Assembly: GCA_002506905.1 (NCBI GenBank) | Contig: DAYM01000006.1 | Coordinates: 2,162-20,228, forward strand | DNA: 18,067 nucleotides | Source: Methanomassiliicoccaceae archaeon UBA328 | GTDB taxonomy: Archaea > Thermoplasmatota > Thermoplasmata > Methanomassiliicoccales > Methanomethylophilaceae | Reading direction: 5' to 3' | Shown: piece after piece, positions 6,358 to 13,124 of the stretch | How the letters are laid out: each line of letters opens with the position of its first letter | Position numbering within the stretch: position 1 is the stretch's first letter | Notes under the pieces: model-generated | Databases searched by the model: none | What the model was told of the DNA's origin: nothing | The model's input: the letters and a program-made list of their open reading frames with translations, nothing else | Translations under genes and position numbers: made by a program

Positions 6358-7101
6358 TTAACAGAAGATCTTGATCCCTTCGGAGGTCTCTTTCGCATCC
6401 TTGTTGGACGGTGAGAAAGGACACCTCTTTCCTATGCAGTTGGGATTCTTCTTCATGTACTCGCAGACGATCTTCTCGGTCGGGAGTTTGATGTCGGTAC
6501 CCATCTTCTTGTTGATGATCTTGGTACCGGTGATGATCGAAAGCGTACCGTCCCTCTTACAGCAGCGGGGACCTCCGATCTCTCCTGCCCTTGTGAGACA
6601 CTCTGCGGTTATCAGCTGGGACTCTCCCCATGTCTCCTTGCAGAGGATATTCGAATCGGTGATGATGGAATACGCCGCACCGGTACTGACCGCTGCACCG
6701 CATGATCCGTTCTTTCCGCAGAATGCGGCGGGAACGAACTCATTCCTCTCCTTGTGAACGGCCAGGGCTTTCTCGAGATCGATATCGCCGCCGGCATTCT
6801 TGTAAGCTGTGAGAAGTGCGAATCCGACCAGGAGATGGTGCTCGGGACCGTGCATACGTGTGCAGGGTGCATCGAACATCATCTTTCCGATTTCGTAAGC
6901 ATTGTCGGATTTGGTATTCATACAGATATCTTTGTACACTTTGGAGCATGCCTCGACCTGACATCTGTCGCAGACATAATGCTCCTCGGAACAGGTCATA
7001 CGGGCCATGAATTTCTTATGGCAGAGGCAGCATTCTTCCTCTTTCATAGCTTCAAGGCCTTTCATTTCTCCGTTGCAAACCACGCATAATGTTTTCGCCA
7101 T
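6358..7101 (-). CDS. cysteine-rich DUF5714-like protein
   Basis: The 247-residue protein has 21 cysteines. It begins with CxxC (Cys6, Cys9), then a CxxC block (CCLCHKKF), a TCSEEHYVCDRC segment that looks like a second metal site, and further on FCGKNGSCG, RCCKRDG and CIGKRCPF. This matches what I recall of DUF5714, a family of unknown function in methanogens and anaerobic bacteria; the assignment is from memory. The cysteine pairs suggest zinc or iron-sulfur sites. The middle (MHGPEHHLLVGFALLTAYKN) is helical and hydrophobic but not clearly membrane-spanning. No catalytic motif is recognised. A TTAAAA-type box about 27 nt upstream of ATG suggests a leaderless transcript with a palindrome (7101-7117) across the start. 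Confidence 0.7.
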   Translation of the reverse strand: MAKTLCVVCNGEMKGLEAMKEEECCLCHKKFMARMTCSEEHYVCDRCQVEACSKVYKDICMNTKSDNAYEIGKMMFDAPCTRMHGPEHHLLVGFALLTAYKNAGGDIDLEKALAVHKERNEFVPAAFCGKNGSCGAAVSTGAAYSIITDSNILCKETWGESQLITAECLTRAGEIGGPRCCKRDGTLSIITGTKIINKKMGTDIKLPTEKIVCEYMKKNPNCIGKRCPFSPSNKDAKETSEGIKIFC

Positions 7102-7117
7102 GAGATAATAAATCTCA
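7101..7117 (-). promoter_or_regulatory. palindrome between TATA box and start of the DUF5714-like gene
   Basis: TGAGAT, 5 nt, ATCTCA is a perfect 6-5-6 inverted repeat directly in front of the start codon. The TATA-like stretch (minus-strand TTAAAA, 7125-7130) is just upstream, so a bound protein would block initiation. It is a candidate repressor site. The remaining gene-free stretch up to 7293 shows nothing clear. Confidence 0.5.
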
Positions 7118-7293
7118 TATTCGATTTTAAGTGTTGTTATAAAGAGCTGTTAACAAAACAGTGAATATTACAGCAATACGGCCGAAATCGACATAACGGC
7201 AATACGTCCCGGTAATGAACAGATCCTGTTTCCGATGACCGTGTATCAGGATAAAGAAAGGCTGTCGCCATCGAAATATTCACCTGAAATGAC

Positions 7294-7644
7294 TCAGTCC
7301 TTCAAAAGCTCCCCGTTCTCATCGGTGAATTCAACAGTGCTCATCCTGACCTTCTTGACCAAAGATTTGCTGATCATGCCCAATTCCAGCCAAGCTGCAT
7401 CGAATACTGCGGAGGGTACAAGACAGTGAGGCGACAGATTCTGACGATTCTCCATGGAATTTATCGCGCTTGCACCGTAATCTATCACATCGTTCATCGT
7501 GATCTTGGTGAGATTCCTGCCATATGCCGCAACATCAGAACAATCAGACTCGATCTTGACATCGAGATCCCCGTCTTCTCTGAGCTTTACGGTCACTGTT
7601 GCCGTCTTATCACACATTCTCATATCTACCTTGACTGTTGCCAT
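7294..7644 (-). CDS. DUF6951-like small protein
   Basis: The 116-residue protein has a pattern I associate with DUF6951 of methanogens and related anaerobes: Cys11 near the N-terminus, an IESDCSDV motif with Cys35, and PHCLVPSAV with Cys74, ending in a V-x-M-x-T-V strand. The three cysteines are well spaced for a metal or redox site, but this is an inference. The function is unknown. I chose ATG 7644; a longer open frame extends to 7857 but overlaps the PPOX gene in another frame and lacks coding character. A GGATCAGTGAT stretch precedes the ATG. A hairpin (7664-7679) separates it from the upstream gene on the same strand. Confidence 0.7.
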   Translation of the reverse strand: MATVKVDMRMCDKTATVTVKLREDGDLDVKIESDCSDVAAYGRNLTKITMNDVIDYGASAINSMENRQNLSPHCLVPSAVFDAAWLELGMISKSLVKKVRMSTVEFTDENGELLKD

Positions 7645-7663
7645 ATCATCACTGATCCTAGAT

Positions 7664-7679
7664 CGGCCCCGAAGGGCCG
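7664..7679 (-). terminator. UUCG-capped hairpin after the PPOX gene
   Basis: On the minus strand CGGCCC, loop TTCG, GGGCCG forms a perfect 6-bp stem closed by the very stable UUCG loop, 8 nt past the PPOX stop. There is no T-run, so it may protect the hcp transcript's 3' end or attenuate read-through into the next gene. Confidence 0.5.
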
Positions 7680-7687
7680 TAAATGGT

Positions 7688-8182
7688 TTAGTAACTGCGA
7701 ACGTTGTTACCGGCAGCCGGCCTGTGGTATTTTCCGGTGACGGAAACGGGAACGATCTTGTATACGGCCGTGGGCGGTACCTTCTTGAGGTCCATATCGG
7801 TCTTTCCCGGAGCGAGTTTATCCACAAGTGCCAGAGGCATTTTTGTTTTCTCGTCATTGTCCTCGACGAACTCTGCTTTGCCGCGGATCACCACACACTC
7901 GTATACTGTTGTGGTATCGCATGCGGCAACACCGCAATCCTCGTATCCGATCCTGTCCCAAACAGTGAAACACACTTTCGGATCTGCCTTCACGTTATCG
8001 ATCTTCTCTCCGAGCCTGCGTCCGCGGATATAGACGATACCGTCCATCATCACGAAATTCACGGGAACTGCGTAAGGGAAACCGTCTGCACCGACAGTGG
8101 ATATTGCTCAGACATCGGCCTTGCCCAACAATTCATCGATCTCCTGCTTGGACATCTGATTATTCTTCATATTCGGTTGCAT
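7688..8182 (-). pseudogene. PPOX-family flavin-binding protein interrupted by UGA
   Basis: ATG 8182 is preceded by GAGGTG at good spacing and starts a 165-codon frame with TGA at codon 25 (8108-8110). Beyond the TGA the frame continues with the classical pyridoxamine-phosphate-oxidase-like pattern: ISTVGADGFPYAVPVNFVMM, GEKIDNVKADPKVCFTVW, then a C-terminal TGKYHRPAAGN. Such proteins (including NimA-like ones) bind FMN in a dimeric split barrel. The TGA stands where relatives usually have Gly or Cys, one base from GGA, TGC or TGT. Restarting after it would lose the first two strands. The gene begins 9 bp past hcp, so both share a transcript. UGA is the normal stop here, so mutation or sequencing error is likelier than recoding. 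Confidence 0.7.
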
Positions 8183-8191
8183 CTCAACACC

Positions 8192-9772
8192 TCATTCTAT
8201 CTCCAATATCTTAAGGTCGACATTGACCTCACTGTTGACCTTGATACCGAAAGTATCTACCAAGACCTTAACGATATTGGGTGTAAGGAACACGGGAAGC
8301 CTGGGGCCGAGCATGATATCCTTCACTCCCAGAGACAGTAATGAAAGAAGCACGAGAAGTGCCTTCTGTTCATACCATGATATGTTGAAGGACAGCGGAA
8401 GTCCGTTGACATCCGTATCGAATGCCTTCGCCAATGCCAATGCGATCACGACAAGGGAATAACAGTCGTTGCACTGACCTGCATCTATGATGCGGGGTAT
8501 CCCTCCTATGTCTCCGAGGTCTAATTTGTTGTAACGGTATTTGGCGCATCCTGCAGTGAGGATCACGGTATCCTTGGGCAGGCTCTTGGCGAATTCGGTA
8601 TAATACGATCTCGATCTTTCCCTTCCGTCACATCCGGCCATGACGACGAAACGCTTTATCGCACCGGACTTAACAGCATCTATGATCTTATCCGCGAGGC
8701 TCAGAACTGTATCATGTCCGAAACCGATGATCAGATCCTTATCGTCGATGATCTCCGGTGACGAACACTTTCTGGCACATTCTATTACCTCCGAGAAATC
8801 CTTGTTGCCGTTCTCGTCTGCGGGTATATATTTCACACCTGTGACACCTGCCACCCCGGTCGTGAAAAGTCTGCCGCGATATTCCTCATCGGGAATGAGA
8901 ACGCAATTGGTAGTGGCGATGATCGGACCGTTGAATGACGCGAACTCCTTCTTCTGCTCATACCATGCGCCCCCGTAATTGCCTTTGAGATTGTCGTACT
9001 TCTTCAATTCAGGATATGCGTTGGCTGGAAGCATCTCACCATGGGTGTAAACATCGATACCGGTGCCCGCGGTCTGTTCCAGAAGCATCTCCAGATCCTT
9101 CAGGTCATGACCTGTGATCAATATGCCCGGATTCTTCCCTACACCGGTACACACCTTTGTGATCTCCGGTATTCCGTAGGTCTCGGTATTGGCCTTATCC
9201 AAAAGTGCCAGACATTTCACTCCTTCCGACCCGCATTCCATATTCAGTGCTACAAGCTCGTCTACGGACAGCTCCTTCCTCATCGAACTCAGCGCCTTGC
9301 GTATGAATGCTGGAATGGATCTGTCCTCATATCCGAGCACCCTTGCATGATGATAGTAGGCGGCCAATCCCTTGAGACCTGCCAACAGCATCTCTTTCAA
9401 GGACCTCAGATCGTCATTGTCATCGTATGAATCGATACCGAGGCCTTCTTTCGGATGTCCTCCCGCTTTACAGAACGGACAGGGCATTCCGAGACTGTTC
9501 GTCAGGGCCTTGTTCTCGTCAAATGTCCTTAATATGAGGTCCTTGTCGAAATTTGTGTTCGTGAGCGTCATGAACAGACCGTCTACGACTCTCCTGTCGA
9601 TATCATCTTGAATATCCGCATCCAACTTTTTATCTAGTGAACCGTCGGAAAGAAGAATAAGGGATTGGATCAGTTTGTCCTGGGCATCTGCCGTCTCTGC
9701 GGTCTTTCCGCATACACCGTTCTTCGTACACCCGGTCACCGGGATGCTCTCTTCGCATTGTCTGCATCTCAT
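8192..9772 (-). CDS. hcp: hybrid cluster protein (hydroxylamine reductase)
   Basis: At 526 residues it has the expected length of Hcp. The N-terminal cluster motif Cys3-x2-Cys6-x8-Cys15-x5-Cys21 matches the strict-anaerobe class (as in Desulfovibrio). Later blocks supply ligands of the hybrid Fe-S-O cluster: YTHGEMLPA (His, Glu), IATTNCV, TAGCAKYRYNKLD and DAGQCNDCYS. Hcp reduces hydroxylamine in vitro and NO in cells, and in E. coli it also drives protein S-nitrosylation; protection from nitrosative or oxidative stress is the accepted role. I chose ATG 9772 because AGGTGAT stands just upstream; the longer GTG start at 9904 overlaps the regulator and lacks family similarity. It is the first gene of a unit with the PPOX gene and is divergent from an HxlR-type regulator. 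Confidence 0.95.
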   Translation of the reverse strand: MRCRQCEESIPVTGCTKNGVCGKTAETADAQDKLIQSLILLSDGSLDKKLDADIQDDIDRRVVDGLFMTLTNTNFDKDLILRTFDENKALTNSLGMPCPFCKAGGHPKEGLGIDSYDDNDDLRSLKEMLLAGLKGLAAYYHHARVLGYEDRSIPAFIRKALSSMRKELSVDELVALNMECGSEGVKCLALLDKANTETYGIPEITKVCTGVGKNPGILITGHDLKDLEMLLEQTAGTGIDVYTHGEMLPANAYPELKKYDNLKGNYGGAWYEQKKEFASFNGPIIATTNCVLIPDEEYRGRLFTTGVAGVTGVKYIPADENGNKDFSEVIECARKCSSPEIIDDKDLIIGFGHDTVLSLADKIIDAVKSGAIKRFVVMAGCDGRERSRSYYTEFAKSLPKDTVILTAGCAKYRYNKLDLGDIGGIPRIIDAGQCNDCYSLVVIALALAKAFDTDVNGLPLSFNISWYEQKALLVLLSLLSLGVKDIMLGPRLPVFLTPNIVKVLVDTFGIKVNSEVNVDLKILEIE

Positions 9773-9843
9773 CTTATCACCTTTTACGAAACCCAAGATG
9801 CGATCGGACCGCACATGGTATATTTTTCGTAATAGATATGAAA

Positions 9844-9861
9844 TATATACTAAGGTATATA
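9844..9861. promoter_or_regulatory. palindromic operator candidate between hcp and the HxlR gene
   Basis: TATATAC, 4 nt, GTATATA is a perfect 7-4-7 inverted repeat in the 115-bp divergent region. A further TATATAC follows at 9858-9864. The palindrome overlaps the likely TATA boxes, so one bound dimer of the HxlR protein could control both directions. Confidence 0.6.
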
Positions 9862-9887
9862 TACTGAAGAGTATCTGAATGTATATC

Positions 9888-10256
9888 ATGGACAAAGCGT
9901 GCACAGTATACAGAACGATGGACTATCTCGCAAAAAGATGGACCATGATGATAATGCTTGAACTGTACAAGGGTACCGATGGCGGAAACGAATGGAAGAG
10001 ATTCAGCACCATCAGGTCTTCCATGGCGGAGATCACACCGAAGGTACTGTCCGAAAGATTGAAGGAGCTGGAATCCCAGGGCCTTATCGAAAACAGGGTC
10101 GACAGCAGTTCCTTTCCAGTCAAGAGCGAATACAGACTCACCGAGGCGGGAAGGGAGTTGATGATCGTTGTCCATGATCTGAAGATGTGGGCACTTAAGT
10201 GGAAGATAGATAACGAGCCATGTAAGAATCAGGACTGCAGACTGTGTATTATATAA
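9888..10256 (+). CDS. HxlR-family winged-helix regulator with C-terminal cysteine cluster
   Basis: The 122 residues match the HxlR group. The start CTVYRTMDYLAKRW keeps the conserved N-terminal Cys (Cys5) and Trp. Residues 48-67 (AEITPKVLSERLKELESQGL) form the recognition helix region, followed by a wing with SEYRLTEAGREL. Unusually it ends in Cys112-x4-Cys117-x2-Cys120. HxlR regulators such as YodB, HypR and QorR sense oxidants or electrophiles through the N-terminal Cys. The additional three could bind a metal or Fe-S cluster or form disulfides. Divergent placement from hcp suggests that it controls hcp in response to NO, hydroxylamine or redox state. ATG 9879, three codons earlier, is also possible. 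Confidence 0.85.
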   Translation: MDKACTVYRTMDYLAKRWTMMIMLELYKGTDGGNEWKRFSTIRSSMAEITPKVLSERLKELESQGLIENRVDSSSFPVKSEYRLTEAGRELMIVVHDLKMWALKWKIDNEPCKNQDCRLCII

Positions 10257-10257
10257 G

Positions 10258-10276
10258 AAAAAAGGGGCAGAGCCCC
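10258..10276 (-). terminator. hairpin terminator of the kinase-like gene, perhaps bidirectional
   Basis: GGGGC, loop AGA, GCCCC lies between the convergent HxlR and kinase-like genes. On the minus strand it is followed by TTTTTT, 12 nt past the stop of the kinase-like gene. Confidence 0.65.
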
Positions 10277-10288
10277 ATTAAGATATGA

Positions 10289-10870
10289 TCAGTCCAGATA
10301 TCCCATCATCCTGACGTACTCGATGACGAGATCAGCGGCATTCTCGATGCCTATCGGACCTGTGTTCACAGACAGGTGGTATCCTGTAACGACTCCCCAC
10401 ATCTGTCCGGTGTATCTCTGATAATACATCGCCCTCTCACGGTCCTTGTCCTGGACCCTCTTGGCCGCCTCCTTGATGGGGATACCGTTCCTCTTTGCAG
10501 AACGTTCCATACGATCCTCCAACGGAGCGTGAACGAACACGTTGACGACGTTCTTGCGATCGCGCAGGATATAATCGGCACACCTTCCCACAAACACGGC
10601 AGGCCCATTCTCGGCCATGTCGCAGATAGCCTTGGACTGAGCGACGAATACGGGATTGGGAGCGGACACTCCCCAGAAATACAAAGGAGAATCCTTGGAA
10701 CGCTCCTCCTCTTTCACCACCTCATCAACAGGCAGACCCGATTCATTTGCGGTAACAGCGATGATCTCCTGGTCGTAGTATTTGATCCCGAGTATCTCGG
10801 ATATCTTCTTTCCGACCTCTCTTCCTCCGCTTCCGTTCTGTCTTCCTATTGTGATTATAAGATCATTCAT
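10289..10870 (-). CDS. cytidylate kinase-like P-loop protein
   Basis: The 193 residues belong to the cytidylate kinase-like family (Cytidylate_kin_2). GRQNGSGGREVGKKI (from residue 9) is the P-loop, and YYDQEII follows as in nucleotide kinases. The later FVGRCADYILRDRKNVVNVF and the Arg-rich lid (ERSAKRNGI, DKDRERAMYYQRYTG) are typical. The substrate of this family is not established, and a role in CMP phosphorylation should not be assumed. Its ATG overlaps the end of the upstream DUF2798 gene by 8 nt and has a GGAGGTG site 6 nt before it, so the two are translationally coupled. The pairing hints at a shared membrane-linked function. Confidence 0.8.
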   Translation of the reverse strand: MNDLIITIGRQNGSGGREVGKKISEILGIKYYDQEIIAVTANESGLPVDEVVKEEERSKDSPLYFWGVSAPNPVFVAQSKAICDMAENGPAVFVGRCADYILRDRKNVVNVFVHAPLEDRMERSAKRNGIPIKEAAKRVQDKDRERAMYYQRYTGQMWGVVTGYHLSVNTGPIGIENAADLVIEYVRMMGYLD

Positions 10871-11381
10871 TGACAGCACCTCCGTTGATCTTCGACAGGT
10901 TCCTGATATGAAGCCTCTTCATGGCGCCTCTTGCGATCGGCTGGGCTAAAAGCATCTCTACCCAGAATGCGGCAAAGAAGTTGGTGGGCCATCTTGAAGA
11001 CCAATCGTTGAGACAGTCTCCGGTGATGTTACCGCTCAGTATCTCACCGACAAGCGGTCCGAGGAGGGACATCGATGCCGACATCATCGTAACGCAGAAT
11101 ATGATGTTGAAAACTATCCTGGTATTGAAACCGTCGGTAGGTTCCGTGAATTTTCTGACACCCGCGTTGGCGATCCTTCCTACGACGAAGGTCATGAGAA
11201 GCATGACGACGACCCAGATGAATGGCAGACTGGAAAGAGAGGTCTTTAGGACCTCCGCATCCAGACATCCGTTGTTCTGTGCAATGTTCAATGTGGACAT
11301 TATGAACGCAGTTATCAGCGCGATAATGCCTCCGTACAGCAATCCTTCCCTGTTGCTCCAGGGCAGCCTGAGCTCTTCCAT
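10863..11381 (-). CDS. DUF2798 membrane protein, two repeats
   Basis: The 172 residues contain two copies of the DUF2798 unit, each with two membrane helices. Copy 1 spans about residues 17-80 (GGIIALITAFIMSTLN, then PFIWVVVMLLMTFVVGRIA). Copy 2 spans about 88-160 (RIVFNIIFCVTMMSASMSLL, then NFFAAFWVEMLLAQPIARG). DUF2798 proteins are small integral membrane proteins of unknown function. ATG 11381 is preceded by GGAGA at 8 nt. It is the first gene of a two-gene unit with the kinase-like gene, with an 8-nt overlap. A minus-strand TATA-like stretch near 11443-11451 may drive it. Confidence 0.8.
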   Translation of the reverse strand: MEELRLPWSNREGLLYGGIIALITAFIMSTLNIAQNNGCLDAEVLKTSLSSLPFIWVVVMLLMTFVVGRIANAGVRKFTEPTDGFNTRIVFNIIFCVTMMSASMSLLGPLVGEILSGNITGDCLNDWSSRWPTNFFAAFWVEMLLAQPIARGAMKRLHIRNLSKINGGAVNE

Positions 11382-11538
11382 GATAGTGTCTCCTTTCCAG
11401 AACAAAGTACTGTGTCCGGAACCGGAGAAAAACGGCCCCTTATGATTATACGTAGCAAAGCTGGTATCGACCCTAAGGTCAAACCTTCCAATGTGAGGTC
11501 ATATTTGAGTCTATTGGTCTCCTTCGGAGAAGGGCCGC

Positions 11539-11546
11539 CCTTTATA
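11539..11546 (+). promoter_or_regulatory. TATA-like box of the Sel1-repeat gene
   Basis: A TTTATAAC stretch about 55 nt before ATG 11597 would place transcription near 11570 and leave a short leader containing the AGGAG site (11585-11589). The rest of the 215-bp divergent region shows only a small GACC/GGTC inverted repeat near 11469-11480. Confidence 0.35.
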
Positions 11547-11596
11547 ACAACATACTTCAATACAGATTCGCTTCATACGACAGCAGGAGTATCGGA

Positions 11597-12085
11597 ATGG
11601 GACTGTTCGGTAAGAATAAGGACAAAGGAGAAGAAGACCTGGCCCTCGGAATATCATTATTGGAAACCAATGAGGAAGCAGCCCTTCAGGCATTGCATCG
11701 CGCCTGCGACAAAGGCAATGCGGAGGCCCAATACCGGATGGGCTCGTATTATGAGGATACCAACCCCGGATTGGCCCTCGGTTATTATGAGGATTCATAT
11801 GACAACGGATGCCAAAGAGCGGGATTCCGCCTCGCAAGGATGAATATACTCGACAAGAACGGCGATGAGGAAATTGCCATCTCGATCCTTGCAGATGCAT
11901 TTGAAAGCGGCGATGATTCATTATTCGAAGGCTCGCTTGATGCCATGTATGACATGGGCGTCTCACTGTTCTACGGAAACGGCTGTCTCGCAGATGCGGC
12001 CATAGGCACGGAACTTTTGGAAAGAGGAGCAGATCTCGGACACGTACCCAGTCTTGCGTTCCTGAAGGAAAGGGGGATAAGGTAA
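11597..12085 (+). CDS. Sel1-like repeat protein
   Basis: The 162 residues consist mainly of Sel1/TPR-like repeats. One is clear at about residues 36-70 (GNAEAQYRMGSYYEDTN, then ALGYYEDSYDNG). Others lie at about 70-105 and 115-155 (YDMGVSLFYGNGCLADAAIG, then ELLERGADLGHVPSL). Sel1 proteins act as scaffolds for protein-protein contacts. A charged N-terminal stretch (GKNKDKGEED) precedes the repeats and there is no signal peptide, so it is probably cytoplasmic. AGGAG stands 7 nt ahead of the ATG. The frameshifted DUF3592 gene starts 4 bp after its stop, so the two form one transcript. Confidence 0.75.
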   Translation: MGLFGKNKDKGEEDLALGISLLETNEEAALQALHRACDKGNAEAQYRMGSYYEDTNPGLALGYYEDSYDNGCQRAGFRLARMNILDKNGDEEIAISILADAFESGDDSLFEGSLDAMYDMGVSLFYGNGCLADAAIGTELLERGADLGHVPSLAFLKERGIR

Positions 12086-12089
12086 TACC

Positions 12090-12493
12090 ATGAACCCGAC
12101 CATGTTCGGTATCGCACTCCTTATTGCAGGACTTATAGTCATCGTAATAGGCTTTATCCAATACCATCATGATACACACTACGGTAACCTCAAAGGAATA
12201 TGTACTGGCACAGTTACACACGTATTCCACAGGACCGTTGGTAACAAGATCCGCAGGAGGATTACCGAATTTGAGGTCACCTACGAAATAACGGCACCGA
12301 ATACAAACGCATCATCGGTGCCCTTGTAGATGAGATGGGAGCAGATGTCGGAAAAAAGATCGAACTGATCTACGATCCGAAAAGACCGAAAAAGGCAGAC
12401 CGCGCAGATATGGTCCAAAAGAACAACGGACCGAAGATCGCAGTTATCGGAACGGTCGTGATCGTTTTGGGCGCAGCCATATCATTCCTTTGA
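12090..12493 (+). pseudogene. DUF3592 membrane protein, frameshifted
   Basis: ATG 12090 with an AAGGT site starts a protein with an N-terminal membrane helix (FGIALLIAGLIVIVIGF) and a DUF3592-like beta domain (KGICTGTVTHVFHRTV, FEVTYEI). At 12290-12291 the frame breaks. In the frame one step over the domain continues as GTEYKRIIGALVDEMGADVG, IELIYDPKRPKKA and a second helix (AVIGTVVIVLGAAISFL), ending in TGA 12491-12493. Restoring one A in the AA before CGG gives a perfect 134-residue DUF3592 protein (YEI-NGTEYK). Without it the product stops at TAG 12327-12329. The cause is either a recent mutation or a base-calling error in an A-run. It overlaps the convergent gene by 12 bp. Confidence 0.8.
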
Positions 12494-13033
12494 TACGATC
12501 TTGTGTTCGGCGACATTTTCGCCGATGGTCTCTGCCAAACGCGCACAGAGTTCGTCCGTACAGGGGATCGTCATCTCATTGCCCTTGCAGGTTATGCGTA
12601 TCCTGTTACTGTACATCTCCGCCGAAGTGACCGACCTCCATTTGATGGATGTGTGATCTTGGGTCTGCATCAGGATACCGGTGGCAACGGTTGTCAGGCT
12701 GCTGCTGAAAACACCGGCAACGACAGTGTATTCTTTGAGTTTCTCGGCGGTTCTCACCGAACGCGGAAGATCGATACGTTCTATACGGTCATCGAAGACC
12801 GCGAATCTGACGTACTTCTTTCTCAGGACCGCATATGCCGTTATCGCAGCGACGATCAGTACGGCCAGGATCAGACCCGCGGCATATTTTGCCTGGGTTC
12901 CGCCGAACAGAGCCAGCAATACCAATAATACACCGAACGGAATCCCGATCGCCAACAATATCTGGATCATTGCGGTACGGTCGAACGGCGACACGACCGC
13001 GTCCCATTCGAATAGTGCACTGTCCGATGCCAT
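12482..13033 (-). CDS. two-helix membrane protein of unknown function
   Basis: I do not recognise the family. The 183 residues have two close membrane helices (about 23-43 and 50-70) joined by FGGTQAKY, then a roughly 110-residue cytoplasmic domain. That domain starts KKYVRFAVFDDRIERIDLPR and contains a strand-rich segment SIKWRSVTSAEMYSNRIRI. The layout of two helices followed by a beta-rich domain resembles bacterial PH-like membrane proteins, which is a guess. Its 3' end overlaps the DUF3592 gene by 12 bp, tail to tail. It stands alone on its strand. Confidence 0.65.
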   Translation of the reverse strand: MASDSALFEWDAVVSPFDRTAMIQILLAIGIPFGVLLVLLALFGGTQAKYAAGLILAVLIVAAITAYAVLRKKYVRFAVFDDRIERIDLPRSVRTAEKLKEYTVVAGVFSSSLTTVATGILMQTQDHTSIKWRSVTSAEMYSNRIRITCKGNEMTIPCTDELCARLAETIGENVAEHKIVSKE

Positions 13034-13124
13034 GGGTACGAATGACAGTGAGCACTAATTAAGCGTACCTGTCGGATCCGTATCGATAGAAGGCAATTAT
13101 ATCTGTGAACATATCTCCCGGGCA

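Noticed and set aside
7173..7206. Direct repeat GCAATACG twice in the gene-free stretch upstream of the DUF5714-like gene
   Set aside because: Only eight bases, two copies and far from the start codon; could easily be chance.
8108..8110. UGA read as selenocysteine
   Set aside because: No sign of a SECIS in the short 3' region, 18 genes in the window use UGA as stop, and the lineage suspected here is not known to me to use selenocysteine.
7499..8341. 280-codon plus-strand open frame
   Set aside because: It lies antisense to the DUF6951-like, PPOX and hcp genes and has no recognisable domain.
9773..9904. N-terminal extension of hcp from GTG 9904 with a hydrophobic stretch
   Set aside because: It would overlap the divergent regulator and operator region; Hcp proteins start with the cysteine motif, and a good binding site precedes ATG 9772.
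12327..12329. TAG as a pyrrolysine codon in the DUF3592 gene
   Set aside because: The frame past this TAG ends 12 codons later and has no family similarity; the true continuation is in another frame.
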